In this document: positions 12,063 to 25,178 of the stretch, one piece after another | How positions within the stretch are numbered: position 1 is the stretch's first letter | How the letters are laid out: the number at the start of each line of letters is the position of its first letter | Source of the DNA: Liolophura sinensis | Lineage: Eukaryota; Mollusca; Polyplacophora; Chitonida; Chitonidae | Assembly (NCBI RefSeq): GCF_032854445.1 | Contig: NC_088302.1 | Span: forward strand, 13,327,338-13,391,337 | Direction of reading: 5' to 3' | DNA length: 64,000 nt | Notes under the pieces: model-generated | Database searches by the model: none | The model's input: the letters and a program-made list of their open reading frames with translations, nothing else | Told to the model about the DNA's origin: nothing | Position numbers and translations under genes: made by a program

Positions 12063-14568
12063 CCACGGAGGGATGATGCTGTGGGTTATCTGTTCTAGAC
12101 ATGACAGCTCGTGCATCATAACGGACCTATTAACCCAGTCAAACAAAGTAGTGCGGAAGCCAAACGGCTGCAGAGTCCTGACAGCAGCTCGCAAAGCAGA
12201 TAACCGCGGAGTCAAACCCCGTAGCGTGTTTCGGCCATCTGAAACTTCGCTCTCGTACTAATTGCATTATGTGAACCGGATTTAGCTATATTTGGGTGCG
12301 GTAAATAATTAATAAATTTCCCGGCTGCTCTAACGGCCTAGCTGTTGCTTGTAAATCCCTCACGCTTCGTTAGTTATAAATTATACTAGAAAGATGGATT
12401 TCTAGGGAGACTAGTTTACCAAGTAGAAGGGATCCATTTGATCTGTTGAAGACGGATCCGACCATTAAGAAATTATTCATTTTACACCGACACGTCGGAG
12501 TTGCTACGTGGATTTATAGGCTGTGGCTTAAAGAGGGTATACCGAAGATTTGTGGCAAAAAATCCATATCCGCTAATCAAATTAAGGCCGACAGGAAACA
12601 ACTCGGGCAAAACAATAACCTCTGGGTGTAGGTTATGAAAAGATAAACTGAATCTCGCGATCATCACTAAATGGTGACGGATTGGAGGAATGTTTCCCCA
12701 AAACCCTTCATAACCATTTTGTGTAAATTTGTAGACAGACAGACAGGCAGACACACAGACAGACAGACAGAAAAATAAACGCCGGAAGAAACATAATTTG
12801 TATACTTGTCGGAAGTATAATAAACAGAAATAGTCATACAATAGGCCTGTATACAGGCAGACTTACACAGGCCACAGAACGCAGTTAGTTTTCACGGCAA
12901 TTCACCTTTGATACAAAAACAGTTCAGCAGAGTACAGCCTCAGCTGCTTGTTATCTTCACTCGATCTGTTATAATTTAGCCCTAGAAATATGGCAAACAT
13001 AGAACAAGCTCTTGACGCAGAAGGCTGTTTCCCTGCGCGTTATCCCGGGTCAGATGGTGCGCAGACGGTGGGTGACTTGGGAACTTCCACTTTACATCGC
13101 TTAATTATATCAAGCATGTTGTTAAACACAACTGGTGATTCTTCAAAGACCTGAAATGTTGTGGGTTTATTCAAAGGAAACTGATGTAAAACAGAAGCAT
13201 TTCTGTACTCACGTTATCTCTCACACGGTCTATCTTCTTATCTCGTATTTTTTATTCCCTTCCAGCATTTAGAGATATGGTATTATACCACTCACTGTTT
13301 GGCTCTTTGTATATATCCGGATTTTCTAAGCTCCTAAATTCCTCAGGCGTCATTTTAAGTGTATCATTCTTGTAAGTAATAAAATACCCAGCTGAATAGT
13401 TGACAAAGCGTTCGACAAATTATACATACATTATATCAGAATTAGAGCTGAAAATATGTCTCCATCGCGAACGGCCAAGCAAGCTAAAAAGTCAAAAAAA
13501 AAAATTATATTACAGAGATGGAACATATGGTGAACAATATATCTTGATGCATCCATCTTATTGAAGATTTAATTAAATACAATACAATTATGAGAGTAGA
13601 AGAAAAGAATAAAAATAACAGATAATAAGAATGGAAACAACAGCCGTTTATACCGATCAGGTCCATACATCAGGAAGTCCACTTTATTTGGTACCATGTG
13701 CATTTAGAGATGTATACTGGGATAGGGTTAACAGTGTACGTGAAGATGTTGATTTAATGTATGTCGTCAGTATGACGTCACATCGACTTACTACCCGTCA
13801 AACAGAAATCTAATGTCAGGCTAACTTTTACATAAAGATGTAGAAAAAGTTGTGACGTCATTGGCCAATATGGTTCAAAAAACCCTCCTTACAATCCAAA
13901 TATTTCACAGCAGTTTAATTCCGTGAAAATAAATCTTGAAAAGTAAGTAAAGGTATTTTCTGATTAAGTTTTTAAAGATAATTCAACTGATACTTACTCC
14001 ATGTTTTAATGTTTCTTTCCGTTAAAAAAGTTTGAAATGCCTCATCGATTCGGCTGTTGGAAAAGGTGATGCAAGGAAGTTCTGATTCATTGTTTGTTTG
14101 TAGTTTTCCATGCCTTACCGGAGAGCAGGTACGATCTGAGCGTTTGTAATGCCAATCAGAGTTCACCATATCTGACGCTGCGTGTATGTTGTATTCAAAA
14201 CTTACAAATATCTCGGCTGCTTGGACGATTGGCCAAGCGAGACATTAGGCCCTACGAAGTTTTCTGAGAGTGTAGGCATAAAGGAACTATAAAATGGATA
14301 CAGTATATTGGCCACATCTGACCTTTAAACATTGTATATTTACAAGGATAATACAATACCGGGATGACCCTATATCAATCTGTATTTTCTTCTATGACAC
14401 ACACGACAGAAAAGACAACGCTCAACGAATTGATCATGATTTGATTTATGGTGCAAAAGGGCGACTTTATAATTATTCGGGCGTCGTTGGTAATTTACAG
14501 GTTAGAATTACCGTTACAGCAGCAGCATACCAACCACACAAGATTTTCAATGCTATGCCACTAGTAAC
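12063..14568. other. Intergenic with a short AGAC microsatellite
   Basis: No gene seen. A (GACA)n run lies at about 12735-12771. ORFs at 12482-12841 (minus) and 14294-14629 (plus, 111 codons) have no recognisable domain, signal peptide or splice context. Confidence 0.4.
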
Positions 14569-14810
14569 CGCTAGTTCACTTCTAGTTAACCAATACCTCA
14601 ATATTAACTCTCCATTCGCTCACTACTAGCTAACGACGACCTCAGTACTAGCTCACCACTAGATAGTCACTACCTCACTACTAGTTCACAATTAGCTCAT
14701 CACTAGCTCATCACGAGTTCGCTACTAGCTCACCACTGTCTCGCCACTAGTTCACTACTAGTTCACCACTAGCTCACTACTAGTTCACCACTAGCTCACT
14801 AATAGCTCAC
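14569..14810 (+). repeat. 11-bp minisatellite (CTAGTTCACCA / CTAGCTCACTA)
   Basis: About 20 copies alternate between CTAGTTCACCA-like and CTAGCTCACTA-like 11-mers, giving a 22-bp dimer periodicity. CTAG recurs in almost every unit. Noncoding. Confidence 0.85.
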
Positions 14811-16252
14811 CTGCAGCCGACATCCAACATTCTACTCCCTTTCATTTAGTTACGTCTGGTTTAGATTTGTTCTTTCGGTATTCCATATTTATTTCACAGC
14901 CTCATCCAAACAACAGACGAGCTAATGGCTATTTACCAGGTTTCCTCCAGTGAACATTTCGTCTAGCTTATCTATGACGCTACCTTCTGTTATATCGACT
15001 CGAATCGTGATCAAGCGATCCAATTTCTAATTTTGATGTAAAACCTATAAAGTATCACTGGAAAATAGAAATATTAGAGTCGAGTTACCAATCTGAATGA
15101 AATTGGTGAGAATTGTGTAAACATTCTTTACCACAGAGTCTATACGCTGGCGGCCCTAGGCTTTTAACTGAATCGACCTGTTGTTAAATATCCTACTTCA
15201 GAAAGCGGAAGGAGATCGATGGCCTGTGTTCGCCGAATGGTTTCTGTAGCCGCATTGATAAACCTAGGTGGCAATCTGCCCCGTTGATAATAGGCCTTCG
15301 GAAAACAATTAGACTAGCCAGAGAACGATAGCTATATAATTCATGTCGGTAATCTGTGTGGTTAAGTACCTACGGGTGCTAACAATCCGACAGGCGAAGT
15401 TCGCTGGAAATGTGTCCAGGACGTGCAGATGTCCACTCCCAGGAAGCAAGCACGGTACACCGCGTCTTGGATTAGGTCATTAGTGACCCCATCAGAAATT
15501 TCCTGGAAACGAGAGGCATACATTACAGATGATCAATGGTTTTACTTCATGGCCAGGTGTAAATTCCATGTTTACACTGTTAACTGCTTAGGTGAGAGAC
15601 CTAGGCATCGCATGTTTATAATGTCAACCATTCGCTTAGCGCTCGACACCTATTAACGGATACACGAAAAGATAGTATAACACAAAGAGTATAGTTGTAG
15701 GAAAAATGAAGAAATATACGTAAAAAAAAATGAAAAATCATTGTTTATTTTTGAAGAACATATTGGGAGCACAGGACCAGTTTGGTATCTCCAAATCCAA
15801 CTTCCCCCAACAAGGTTGTTTTGACAGTTATCACCTCTAACTGGCCAAATATTGACGTAGCTGGATGTAGCTTCTTGCTGTTCGATCCCAAAACGTTGGT
15901 ACCCAAGATGTGGGTTCAATTCCCACCCTGGAGGGAATTTCTCCGCTCTTTCTATTCATGGAATGTATATAGAGTGACGATAAGCGGTCAACAGCGCCCG
16001 TGCATAGTGCCATTTGTGCAGATTTATGTTTGTATTTGACCACCGGTCTTCATCAATAATTCGTGCTTGTATATACACGTCAGACTTGGGAATGTTCGTC
16101 ACTAACTTGCCACAGGTTCGCAGTTTTACCCCGGGCACTTCAGTTTCCTCCACTCATGATAAAATAAGCGCCATCGTGAAGGTTTCTTGCATGAACCTGA
16201 CATTAAAGGCCAATCTAACAAACATATGCGGAAAAGCCAACAGATAAATGCA
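14811..16252. other. Intergenic with possible SINE-like head
   Basis: No gene seen. At about 15877-15935 two B-box-like strings (TGTTCGATCCC and GGGTTCAATTCCCACC) could be remnants of a tRNA-derived head, but no matching A box or tail was identified, so this is weak. Confidence 0.3.
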
Positions 16253-16862
16253 TATATTTATTTATATATTTGATTGGTGTTTTACGCCGTACTTAAAGTG
16301 AACATAAAGTCTGCCACTGTATATACATAGAAAAAATAATATAGGACAAATCCTATAAAGTTTTGAAAACCGAGAAGATGAATTTCAGCATTGCGCATAT
16401 GTCACTGACGGACAATTCACCCCGAGTAGCCATGCTGTAGAGGCCCGTATGAACTTCGCCAATCACCAGCGCTGAAAGCGTCATGTGATAATTGGTTGAC
16501 CCGTCAGAAAACCTATTAGCTCTCAATAGTCAGTGGGGTTTCATATCGTGGATAGACAGATATCAATGCAATAAATCAGATTTTGTGGTGAGTTAAGTGC
16601 TAAACTGATGTTATTTTTTTTTACCACATATTTATGAACAGGGAACTGAGAGCTAGGCACTGACGATAGTTTGCTATTTATGCTGATAAGTGCTGTAGAT
16701 TTTTAAAAATATTTTTAGAACATTTCTGGAATGCTGCTTTATTAATTAATTCAGCTTTCATGGCTGGCTTAATGCTCGCTTTAAGAATATTTTGCTTATA
16801 CAACGGCGGCCAGCATTATGGTGGGAGAACCATCCGCAGGTTGTTGGCAGACCATCCCAAGT
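16253..16862 (-). repeat. SINE-A remnant split by a MITE
   Basis: Tail half (GGTGTTTTACGCCGTAC) at 16253-16292 and body half (CGGCGGCCAGCATTATGG, then CCATCCGCAGGTTG) at 16785-16862 join perfectly in the SINE consensus once 16297-16780 plus one TTAA is removed. The body half also lacks the block between GGTGGGAG and AACCATCCGC, an internal deletion relative to the full copy. Confidence 0.85.
16293..16784. mobile_element. 484-bp TTAA-type MITE nested in a SINE
   Basis: The element 16297-16780 is bounded by TTAA at 16293-16296 and 16781-16784. Its ends are inverted: AGTGAACATAAAGTCTGCCA on the left against AGCGAGCATTAAGCCAGCCA read from the right, 15 of 20 matching. It has no ORF of note, so it is non-autonomous. 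TTAA duplication is the hallmark of piggyBac-type transposases; assignment to that superfamily is inference. Confidence 0.82.
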
Positions 16863-17354
16863 AATACCTCAGGGGAAGAAATAAGGACACGGAATTAATG
16901 AACTTCATTCATCAACTACATCCAATACATATTCGGAAGCTATTTCGAACGCCTTTGAAATAAATGTGTTTGTTGTGGATAGATCACACAGTTTGAACGC
17001 GGCTGTTTCTATAGAGAAAGCAAGCTTTCGCACTGGAAAAAAGGATAATGAGTTAGACTGAGTTTTCACTGGAGACAACAAGTTGCACTGAAATACCAGG
17101 CCAGTAATTACAACGTCAGTAATTGTAGTTCGAATACCCATCATTATACACAAATCTACACATCAATCTAAATAGCCCTGTCACTGTTTTGTTGTTGATT
17201 TTTTAGACCTATTTTTTGATAAATTAGCATGATAACATTACTTGCACACAAGGGACGCCAGTTAAGCAGCGCTTTGGCTATGTATATGTTATATATCGCA
17301 GCGTGTTGTGTGCCGTGCACCTCTGATGCTATTAGATAGTCAGTGTGGTAACCC
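16863..17354. other. Intergenic, nothing recognised
   Basis: Short minus-strand ORFs only (16905-17153, 17168-17356), with no domain or splice context. Confidence 0.4.
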
Positions 17355-17690
17355 ACTCTAGTTTACCTCTTACCAGCTCTCTAGCCACACACTGCCAGCT
17401 TAGTTAGATGACGGAAAGATTAAGACGTCCATTTTTTGTAGCACTTTTTTAATACAATCCACAACCATTTTGCCTCTTTCCAGTTCCCCAGCCACAAACT
17501 GGAGGCTTAAGTAGATAAATAAAGGATTAAGACTCCCTGTTTTCGTATCATTGTTTTTCGTATAATCTTCAACAGTTTATCTCTTTCTAGCTACCCAGCC
17601 ACAAACTGGCAGCTTAGTCAGATAATTAAGGTATTAAGACTTCCACTCGTTTGTATCATGTTTTGTTTTTAGTAAAATCTCCAACGAGTA
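17355..17690 (+). repeat. Three diverged ~106-bp tandem repeats
   Basis: Copies start near 17367, 17472 and 17579. Each contains a CTCTTTCCAG-like run, CAGCCACAAACTG, then GCTTAGTNAGAT and a GGATTAAGAC-like end, followed by a T-rich segment. No coding potential. Confidence 0.75.
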
Positions 17691-18985
17691 TAAGAACTCG
17701 CGCAGAGCGAGGGCAACGTGATAGCAGATTACATTACATGCACGATGAGCAAAAATAACAGGAAAGTGGTCAATTCATTTACAATCAAGAATTGATCTGA
17801 GTCATGTGTGTGGGAAGCCTAAGTGTGTGGGATGAAACAATGCATATATCAAAGGAATATCCATATGAATAAGTGGGATAGATATGTTGCATGTACGATG
17901 AATATAATAGAAATGGGACTTCGCGGTTACTCACTTGGAGCATCAATAATGCATGGATGACGTTTGGCATAAGAACGTCTGATACCACGCATACACGTAG
18001 GTACCAATAAATGATTCCACCATACTACGAAATAAATGAATAATTTCAAGCCATTGTCAGATTTGAATGAATGGGATATTTGATACCAAACCTGGAAGTA
18101 TACATATATACAGTAGTATATAGACAACATGTGTTGTGAGGCATCAAAACTTTCATGAGTCTGTGAACCCAGGCAAGAAATTAACATAGCTGGCGCCAAC
18201 TTATTATTGCCAATGACTGAATCAGCATTCTGTCAAGGTGAAAGTCAGCTAGATGTATGTGAGAACTAGTGGAACTGTTGAAGATGTTAAGTTATGTACC
18301 TAAGACGCAGGACAGTAAATTGGCAAAATTTCGGATCTAGCTCCTGTGTGCGCTGAACAAATTCCCATTTTCAGATCAGCCTGATTAGTGAAGTGTCATA
18401 ACTACAGTTGCAGGGAAAGCCATTATGCGCATGTCAGCATCTATAAGAATTTAGTTGCACGGTATGTAGCTTACAGTATTCTTCTCTGTGGCGTAACGCG
18501 CTGTGTCTAATATTCATTAACTGCTTTGTGATTTTACACGTGAGTAAGATACCACTATGTTATTTGAGAATAGTTAATGAAGAGGATATGACGCGTAGTT
18601 CCAAGCCCTGCCACTTTCTGTAAACGTTGACTTTGATTGATTGATTGGCTTTTAACATTTCAATTAAGATGGCGGCGGTAAGAGTTATGCATATGTGGAG
18701 AAATCCGCAGGACCCACAGTAAACCACCAGATTCTGGTAAAAAATTGACAATTTTCTATTTGCATTTGATGTTTTATCGGCAGAGTAGGCTCAGTTTTTA
18801 TGCCATATAGCAGCGGGAGGCAAATGATTTCCAATGGCTTTTCTGCGATAACAGTTAGAGCATTAAGGCAGGTGAATCCCAGAAGTTCTCCGACCCAACG
18901 TAGTACTGAACCAAGACCTCGACTGGGCGTCTTATCATTGGAATAGAATGCGGCAGCACTTTGACGGCATGGATTACCCTGTCAC
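17691..18985. other. Intergenic, nothing recognised
   Basis: Short ORFs only. A TTGATTGATTGGC string near 18635 followed by GATGGCGGCGGTAAGAG near 18668 may be a very worn SINE end, too weak to call. Confidence 0.3.
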
Positions 18986-19024
18986 AATAAGACACAGTAT
19001 ATGTTCAGTACACACATGTACTGA

Positions 19025-19370
19025 CACCTCGTCGTCATATGACTGAGCAATTGTTAAGTATGACGTAAAAAACAAAAAGCATACACATAGCTATGGCCCA
19101 GTCTAGGAACATACAATGTTGGTGGGGACAGGCAATGTTGGTGGGGACAGACAACGTGGGTGGGGCAGACAGCTTGGGTTAAAGCCAGTATTGGAGGGGA
19201 AAGGAAGTCTAGGTGGGACAGGACTGGCATTGTGGGTTAAGAAAGACAATCTTGGTTAAACAAAACAATTTGGATAGGAACTGACAGTCTGGATGCATAC
19301 ACTTACCTTATGACTCCTCGTCGTCCTATGACTGAAGAATTGTTAAGGACGTTGTAAAACCCAAAGCACC
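19025..19370 (+). repeat. Two SINE-B tails flanking a degenerate GT-rich minisatellite
   Basis: SINE-B tail matches (CCTCGTCGTCATATGACTGA, then AATTGTTAAGTATGACGT) at 19025-19070 and (CTCGTCGTCCTATGACTGA) at 19316-19365 bracket about 220 bp of degenerate units like ACAATGTTGGTGGGGACAGG. The layout suggests that a SINE-plus-flank segment was duplicated or the array expanded between two tails. Confidence 0.65.
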
Positions 19371-20216
19371 CATCTATCCATCCGGACCGACTTGCGTATT
19401 GAAGGTAAAAGAATTTCACTTTCTGCGGCTTGAAATCTTGATATGCGAATGTTTGTGTTAACGTACAGGGCGCTTTTACGTTGATTTACAACTTATCAGT
19501 GAAATTAAAATGATCCTTTGGGCCCTTAAAATATAAAATCTATATTTTATATAAATAATCAATTAAATAATGAAACAGGGGGTTTGTCAGATACCAGGTG
19601 AAAATTGGCGCTTTACATCAGGCTCTCCTCGACTCAAATATCTGGCCGCCGTCATAAAGGTGAAATATTCACTAGTACTGCGCTAAACAAATTACCTCCC
19701 AAAATGGCAATTTTCATGTCGCAAATTACGATGCTAAAATTTTACGAAGATGAAGCATAGACCTGTAGGTGCTAACAAAATAAAGACATTCATCCTCTGA
19801 ACCCCATTTAAAATTACATTCAACAATGAAGAGATCAAGACAATCTGATGCAATAGTGTAGGTGTAATCCACATCGCTGCGGACAGTCAATGAGGGCTTA
19901 ACTTGTCTACACAGTTAGGCTGATTTACATGCGGACTGTCTCTCAGGCTGTATAACCACATAAAATGCTTAGAGAGAAAACTATTCTGTTTATTCGGCTG
20001 TAAACAAGACACATGCAAGGGTGATAAGATGAAGGAGTTTTGTGATGCATTCCACAGAAATGTTTGTAAATACTTACAATTCACTCCATCTACTATCACA
20101 ATGGTTATAAGACTTCACGTACATGTATATAGAATATATACAATCCTCTAATATTTTGAGTTGTGGAGTATTAGGTACTTTGATATAGATACGTTCTCTT
20201 AAACGTGAAATACTAA
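19371..20216. other. Intergenic, nothing recognised
   Basis: No gene, SINE or tandem array identified. Confidence 0.4.
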
Positions 20217-20520
20217 GCTGGTGTTCACAATAACCAAAAAAGGTTCAATCACATCGAACCTACGACCAGCTTACGATCTACCCAGGACCAAAAATGTTGA
20301 AATCGCTTGGGAATCGTAAGAAGAGCGCGCGACTGGTCGCGGAGGCTGTGGTTGATCACTTGAGAAAAATCAATCGTAACAATGTTCAATGGTCAGTTTC
20401 AAAACTTGTAACACGCGATTCCATATCGTAAGAGGTCGCGATTGGTCGTGTCACTTGTCGTACGATCTCATGGTCGATAGTGCAACCAGTCACTGCCTAT
20501 CCCGACTGATTTCATGATGT
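20217..20520. repeat. GC-rich block with internal repeats, possible worn DNA element
   Basis: Two similar strings occur: CGTAAGAAGAGCGCGCGACT (about 20306) and CGTAAGAGGTCGCGATTGGT (about 20426). GACCAGCTTACGATC near the left and CGTACGATC…GGTCG near the right are inverse-like. The composition differs from its flanks. No ends or target duplication could be fixed. Confidence 0.3.
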
Positions 20521-23157
20521 TACCATTTGGTGGTGCCACGAGTTTTAAGCAGCCCGAGATCAGTATATTTGGAGCGGCTTCTGAGGTTTAGGTCACTCTT
20601 CATTATGTACGATATCCGCAGGGAGCATATCGCCATGGAGGGTGGACCAGTGCCGCCGAGAGGTTCAAACTTATTTGATTGACCGATCACTAGACTAAAA
20701 GCATGCTTGATTTAACACGCAGTTTTCATACAATTGTAAACGTATCATTATATTTGGCGGAGAACTGATAAACAAACATCCTCAATTTCTACTCTCTTTC
20801 TCCCCCCTCCCCCTCCCCCCCCCACACACACAGCTCTGTCGTTGTTGGTGTCACAGAGCGATTAAGCCATGACCTTTAAGAGGCATTGGTTAAATATGAA
20901 GTTCGGACAGGTTTTGCAGCTGGTATACGATAGGGAAATAAAGACTCAGTACTCCGTATCTGAAGTACAAACAACCGGTGTATATCTGCATGCGAAATCT
21001 TATCGCAGAAAGTCAAATAGCTATTCAGATTGTATTAACGAGTCATCTGTTCAAGATAAATCCCAATTTGGATCATTTACCCATTACTTTACCCATGCCT
21101 GTGGATAGTTCATCAATTTAACAGATTACATTCAAAACTATCATTTGCCTTCAGTCCTATTTTTCCAAAACTGTGATACTTAATAGGAATAGAGATTTTT
21201 ACAGATGTACTAGTTGTGTTGCTTGCTTTCCAACTCTTGAATATCGACATGAATATTAATATTCATATCGGCGTATAACCATGGCCGGCAATGTACGAGT
21301 TTCAGAAGATAGCGAAACATGGCACTGGGGTTCACAGTGCCTTATACCAAACATAACAGGCAACAACAAATTTTTGGCTTTAAATAATTTTTTCTGGATT
21401 ATATCAATTCACAGAAATACCAAAACTAAGAGGTTGACTTAGAGTAGCCTATATATATCAACTCATAGACAAACCCCAAAAACAAAGAAGGTGACCTACA
21501 GTAGAGTAGACTGTATTGTGTAACCGCTTTTTTATCCCCGAGAAAGTGATGATGACCCAGAAGGAGCGACAGCACAAATCAATAGGACGACGTGACTGAG
21601 CGATGAAGCGATGCGATAAGGTCAACGCTTCTATCGCTTGGTATAACCGGCCTGGAACAGGAAATTGAAATCCTGTTCCCTTTAAGCCAAACTCCGTACG
21701 ATGTTTTAAAAAAGAAATGAATGAATGAGTTTTTTGCTGTCTACATGGATATTTCGTTTTATATTATTAATAATTAGTGTATGAAGATATAAAATAATAC
21801 GTGCAAACATCATGCAACAATGTTTGAAACGTTAAGAATAACTATTTCCCTGTTAATTTGAATTAGCATGAAATGTATTTCATATATTAGAGTAAACCTT
21901 GAGAAATGAAATGTGGAATAAACATCTTAATCAAATTAAACATGTTTATATACTAGTATCTGTCATTTGAGAATTGGTTCATCATTTCAACGCTTCATCT
22001 TCCCACCGCGTGGTTGATTCGTGTTGTACAAATGCATGGTGTTGGCACGACGGATCACAAAGCGAAGGTTTTTCTGAACTACCTGTTTTTTTTTTACAAG
22101 AAATCTATACGTAACAAAGTAGTCTTATCCGTGCTCAGCCACAGAGATCTGTATGGCAACGGACCATAAGAAAGTTTATATTTACATGTATCTATCGGCA
22201 AGCGTCTATAGTTAAATTAACATTCCTTGTTAAAAAAAAAAAACAGCCTTGGCGCGTCCGTGGTCTCTGACACCTTACACAATAATGTTTAAGGAACAGG
22301 ATGTTCAGGCACACATCCCACAACGCACCTCACGGGTTTTATGGTTTCAGTTTTTTCTCATAGCTGTGAAGGTGTAATCAGATTAATATTTTTCCTAGGA
22401 TTTGCAATGAGAAAAAAATGATCCCCACCATTCATCACATTCCAACAACAAGATTGTGTGACCTCCATCTCTGGCTTGCGTCTTGTTAGTGTTATGTACG
22501 GGGATGTTTAATGTTAAGATGTTAAGTGACAGTTTAATTGGCGATAATGTCTTGATTTAGTGTGATCTTGGCATTTTGTGAGTAAAAAATAAGCTAAGAG
22601 TGGGCTGATGGTGAAATATTTTAAGAAAATCAGCGAAACTTATTTAGAAAGGCATTTCTAATCCAGCATTCAGGAAGCGATTTAGGCATACATTGCACTG
22701 CAAAATCTTGATTCTCATCAAGTCCTACGACAGCTTGTTTTATTGAAAATGATGAAATGTTAATTATTGCACCAATTCATTTCTTAACATAAAAAATGGC
22801 AATAACCCCATATGTGTGGCAGACGGTTGGGTATAGGGTAAACTGTAATGAACTAAATTGGCATGTTGACAATTGAATATCAATGGGTGAAGATAGCGTG
22901 GGTGTGGCGTAGGAAAGGCGTGTTACACTTAGTTTTGTAAGAGATTAAATACACTGGCAACACTAAGTGAATGCTTACAAAAATATATATATAATTTTAT
23001 TAGCTCAGTACCGAGACACAGAGAAGCTGGTGTTAGTTGCGACTGTGTCAATTGTGCAGTCGGTCTGTACGACTGTTGGCCGCTCAAGTACATATATTTG
23101 GCATCCTATCCTTTAACATGGGCCTCATTAACATTTTTTTTTAAATGAGACATTCAC
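20521..23157. other. Intergenic with polypyrimidine tract
   Basis: A C/T tract followed by (CA)n lies at about 20788-20832. The ORF at 20869-21108 has no recognisable features. Nothing else seen. Confidence 0.4.
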
Positions 23158-23728
23158 TTAAAGATGGAGAAAGCATAAAAATCACATAAAGTTCAAATGA
23201 GAGAATGCAAAAAGTTAGTTGTAAATGCGGTCTTCATTACTTTTTACCTTTTTTTTAAAGAGGAAAAGACACTTGAAAAATTTTATTTGTATGGACGTTA
23301 TTTGTGACCACCATTTGCTATATATAGTCTTTGTGTAATAATGTTATAAATGAGAATGTAACACATATTTAATAAATATATTTGCACTAGAATTTTTTCT
23401 TCTCAACTTACAAATTTGTTCACCCAGGATTTTTATCATATTTATATTTTTAATATATTCATAAATATTATCATAATTCCGATTAAATGCATATGTTTGG
23501 ATATAAACAACACATTTACATTAAAATAAATTTATTAGACATACATCACATCCTTATTTAGAACATTCTTTTGCAACGACGATAAATACCAAAAGGTGGC
23601 CCCTAATACCCACCATACAAAAATATTTTCAGATACTCTTTTCTAATACAAAAGACCATATTTGCAAATAAGATTAAGCGCTCTTACATATGATGTTGGC
23701 ATCATTTATATATTTTCTTCTCCTTTAA
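23158..23728. mobile_element. Fold-back MITE, TTAA-flanked, copy 1
   Basis: Element 23162-23724 sits between TTAA at 23158-23161 and 23725-23728. The left end AGATGGAGAAAGCATAAAAA and the right end read inward (AGGAGAAGAAAATATATAAA) are related, and the arms continue for well over 150 bp. For example GACACTTGAAAAATTTTATT on the left mirrors AAAAATATTTTCAGATACTC on the right, and GTGACCACCATTTG mirrors CCAAAAGGTGGCCCC. No transposase ORF. A diverged sister copy lies at 45724-46318. Confidence 0.8.
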
Positions 23729-23737
23729 CGAGGTTCG

Positions 23738-23850
23738 TGGATTTTCCGCATGCCCTGTCCGGTTTCCTCCCACCATAATGCTGGCCGCCATCGTAAAAGT
23801 GAAATATTCTGGAATATGGCAACACCAATCAAATAAATGAATAAAACTTC
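23738..23850 (+). repeat. SINE-A 3' half
   Basis: Contains CCGGTTTCCTCCCACCATAA, TGCTGGCCGCCATCG, AAAGTGAAATATTCT and CAACACCAATCAAATAAATG. The tRNA-like head is missing. It lies 10 bp to the right of the MITE's right TTAA. Confidence 0.85.
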
Positions 23851-24795
23851 CTTTAACGTGGAGTATGTGGCAGCTGTTGCGAATTTGTGATTGTCTCATT
23901 GTCTGATCTAATCTCTGACAGTATCCTGGTGATACACCGGCGACACGGACGGTGCTCACGTAAGACGTTTTATGGAACACTTGAAGAACTAGGTCACAGT
24001 CTCGAAGTCAAACTATAATGCAAATAACCACAAGGCTTTACCATTTCATAACATGGATCAAAAAACACCACGTAGGACAAACTGTAGTTTGAAGCCATCA
24101 GTGTATCCCGCTGTGTCAAAATCTGCTGACGGCGTAAATAAGATGGGATAGCCGAGTCACTCAAGAGAGATTTTCCCTGTCCGTTGATATCGTGGGGGTA
24201 ATGCTTAGCTGCTGACAAGATTAAAACGAATTGCCAAATTGCATGTTGTCATATGGCTCTCGTTAAATGTCAAAAGCGTCGCTATTTATGGCGTCCATTT
24301 AAAAGAACGACCCGATTAAAAGGGTTAAAAGGGTTAAATATAACAGGATCACACACAGGAGTCAAAAGAGGCAAAGTCTGACCTTGACATGACCTCTGCT
24401 AAAGTACTGATTCTGGTGACTGAGTGTTTGTATGCCTGAACTCTGCTCACTCAAGGACTGCCACACTCGGGATTTTTTTCCAAATTATAACTAAAAATCA
24501 AATCAAATTCATGTCATACATTTGAATTGCTGGGACAGGATATTTTACAAATCTTTTTCAGAAATATTCGATGAAACGTTAACAATATGAATGATCAGAC
24601 TGTGGTGTATTTGCTATGTGCTAGTCTTTAGTACGTGTTTTTGACATCGATTTTACATCAGATATGGATTTGACATGTTTGAAGTTCAGCACATTTTTTT
24701 AAAACAAGCAATCATTCTTGAGAAGCTGTCTTGAATAGGAATTTGAGTTTATAGTTGTTTAGGAAAATAAGGCTGTTGGAATCTTTACTTCCGGT
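23851..24795. other. Intergenic with one dispersed similarity
   Basis: Sequence at about 24336-24400 (ATCACACACAGGAGTCAAAA, then GACCTTGACATGACC) resembles 46350-46405. No gene seen. Confidence 0.4.
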
Positions 24796-25178
24796 GGATT
24801 GGTGGTATTCCATTATTTATTAGCCTTTCACTTATATAACACATATATGTTCAGCAGTCGTTCACTTAGTCATGACATATATATTCTTCATCCTTTCACC
24901 TTCATGACACATATATGTTCATCAGCCTCTCACTTACACCACGGTTATATGTTTAAAAGCCTTTCATATAAGCGACACTAATGCCCAACAGCCTTCCGCT
25001 TACATAGGCCATTCTCGAGCCCAATGTACAACAGCCTTTCTCATACACGAGCTTATGTGCAGCAGACATTCATGTAAACAACGCTTAAAACTGCCTTTCA
25101 TTCACACGACGCTTTTGGTCAACAGTCTTTCATTTACACAACGCTCCTGTTTAACAGCCGTTCATTTACACGACGGCT
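24796..25178 (+). repeat. Degenerate ~35-bp tandem repeat
   Basis: About ten diverged units of the type CAGCCTTTCATTTACACGAC followed by GCTTATGTT. Units are clearest between 24900 and 25170. Noncoding. Confidence 0.7.
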
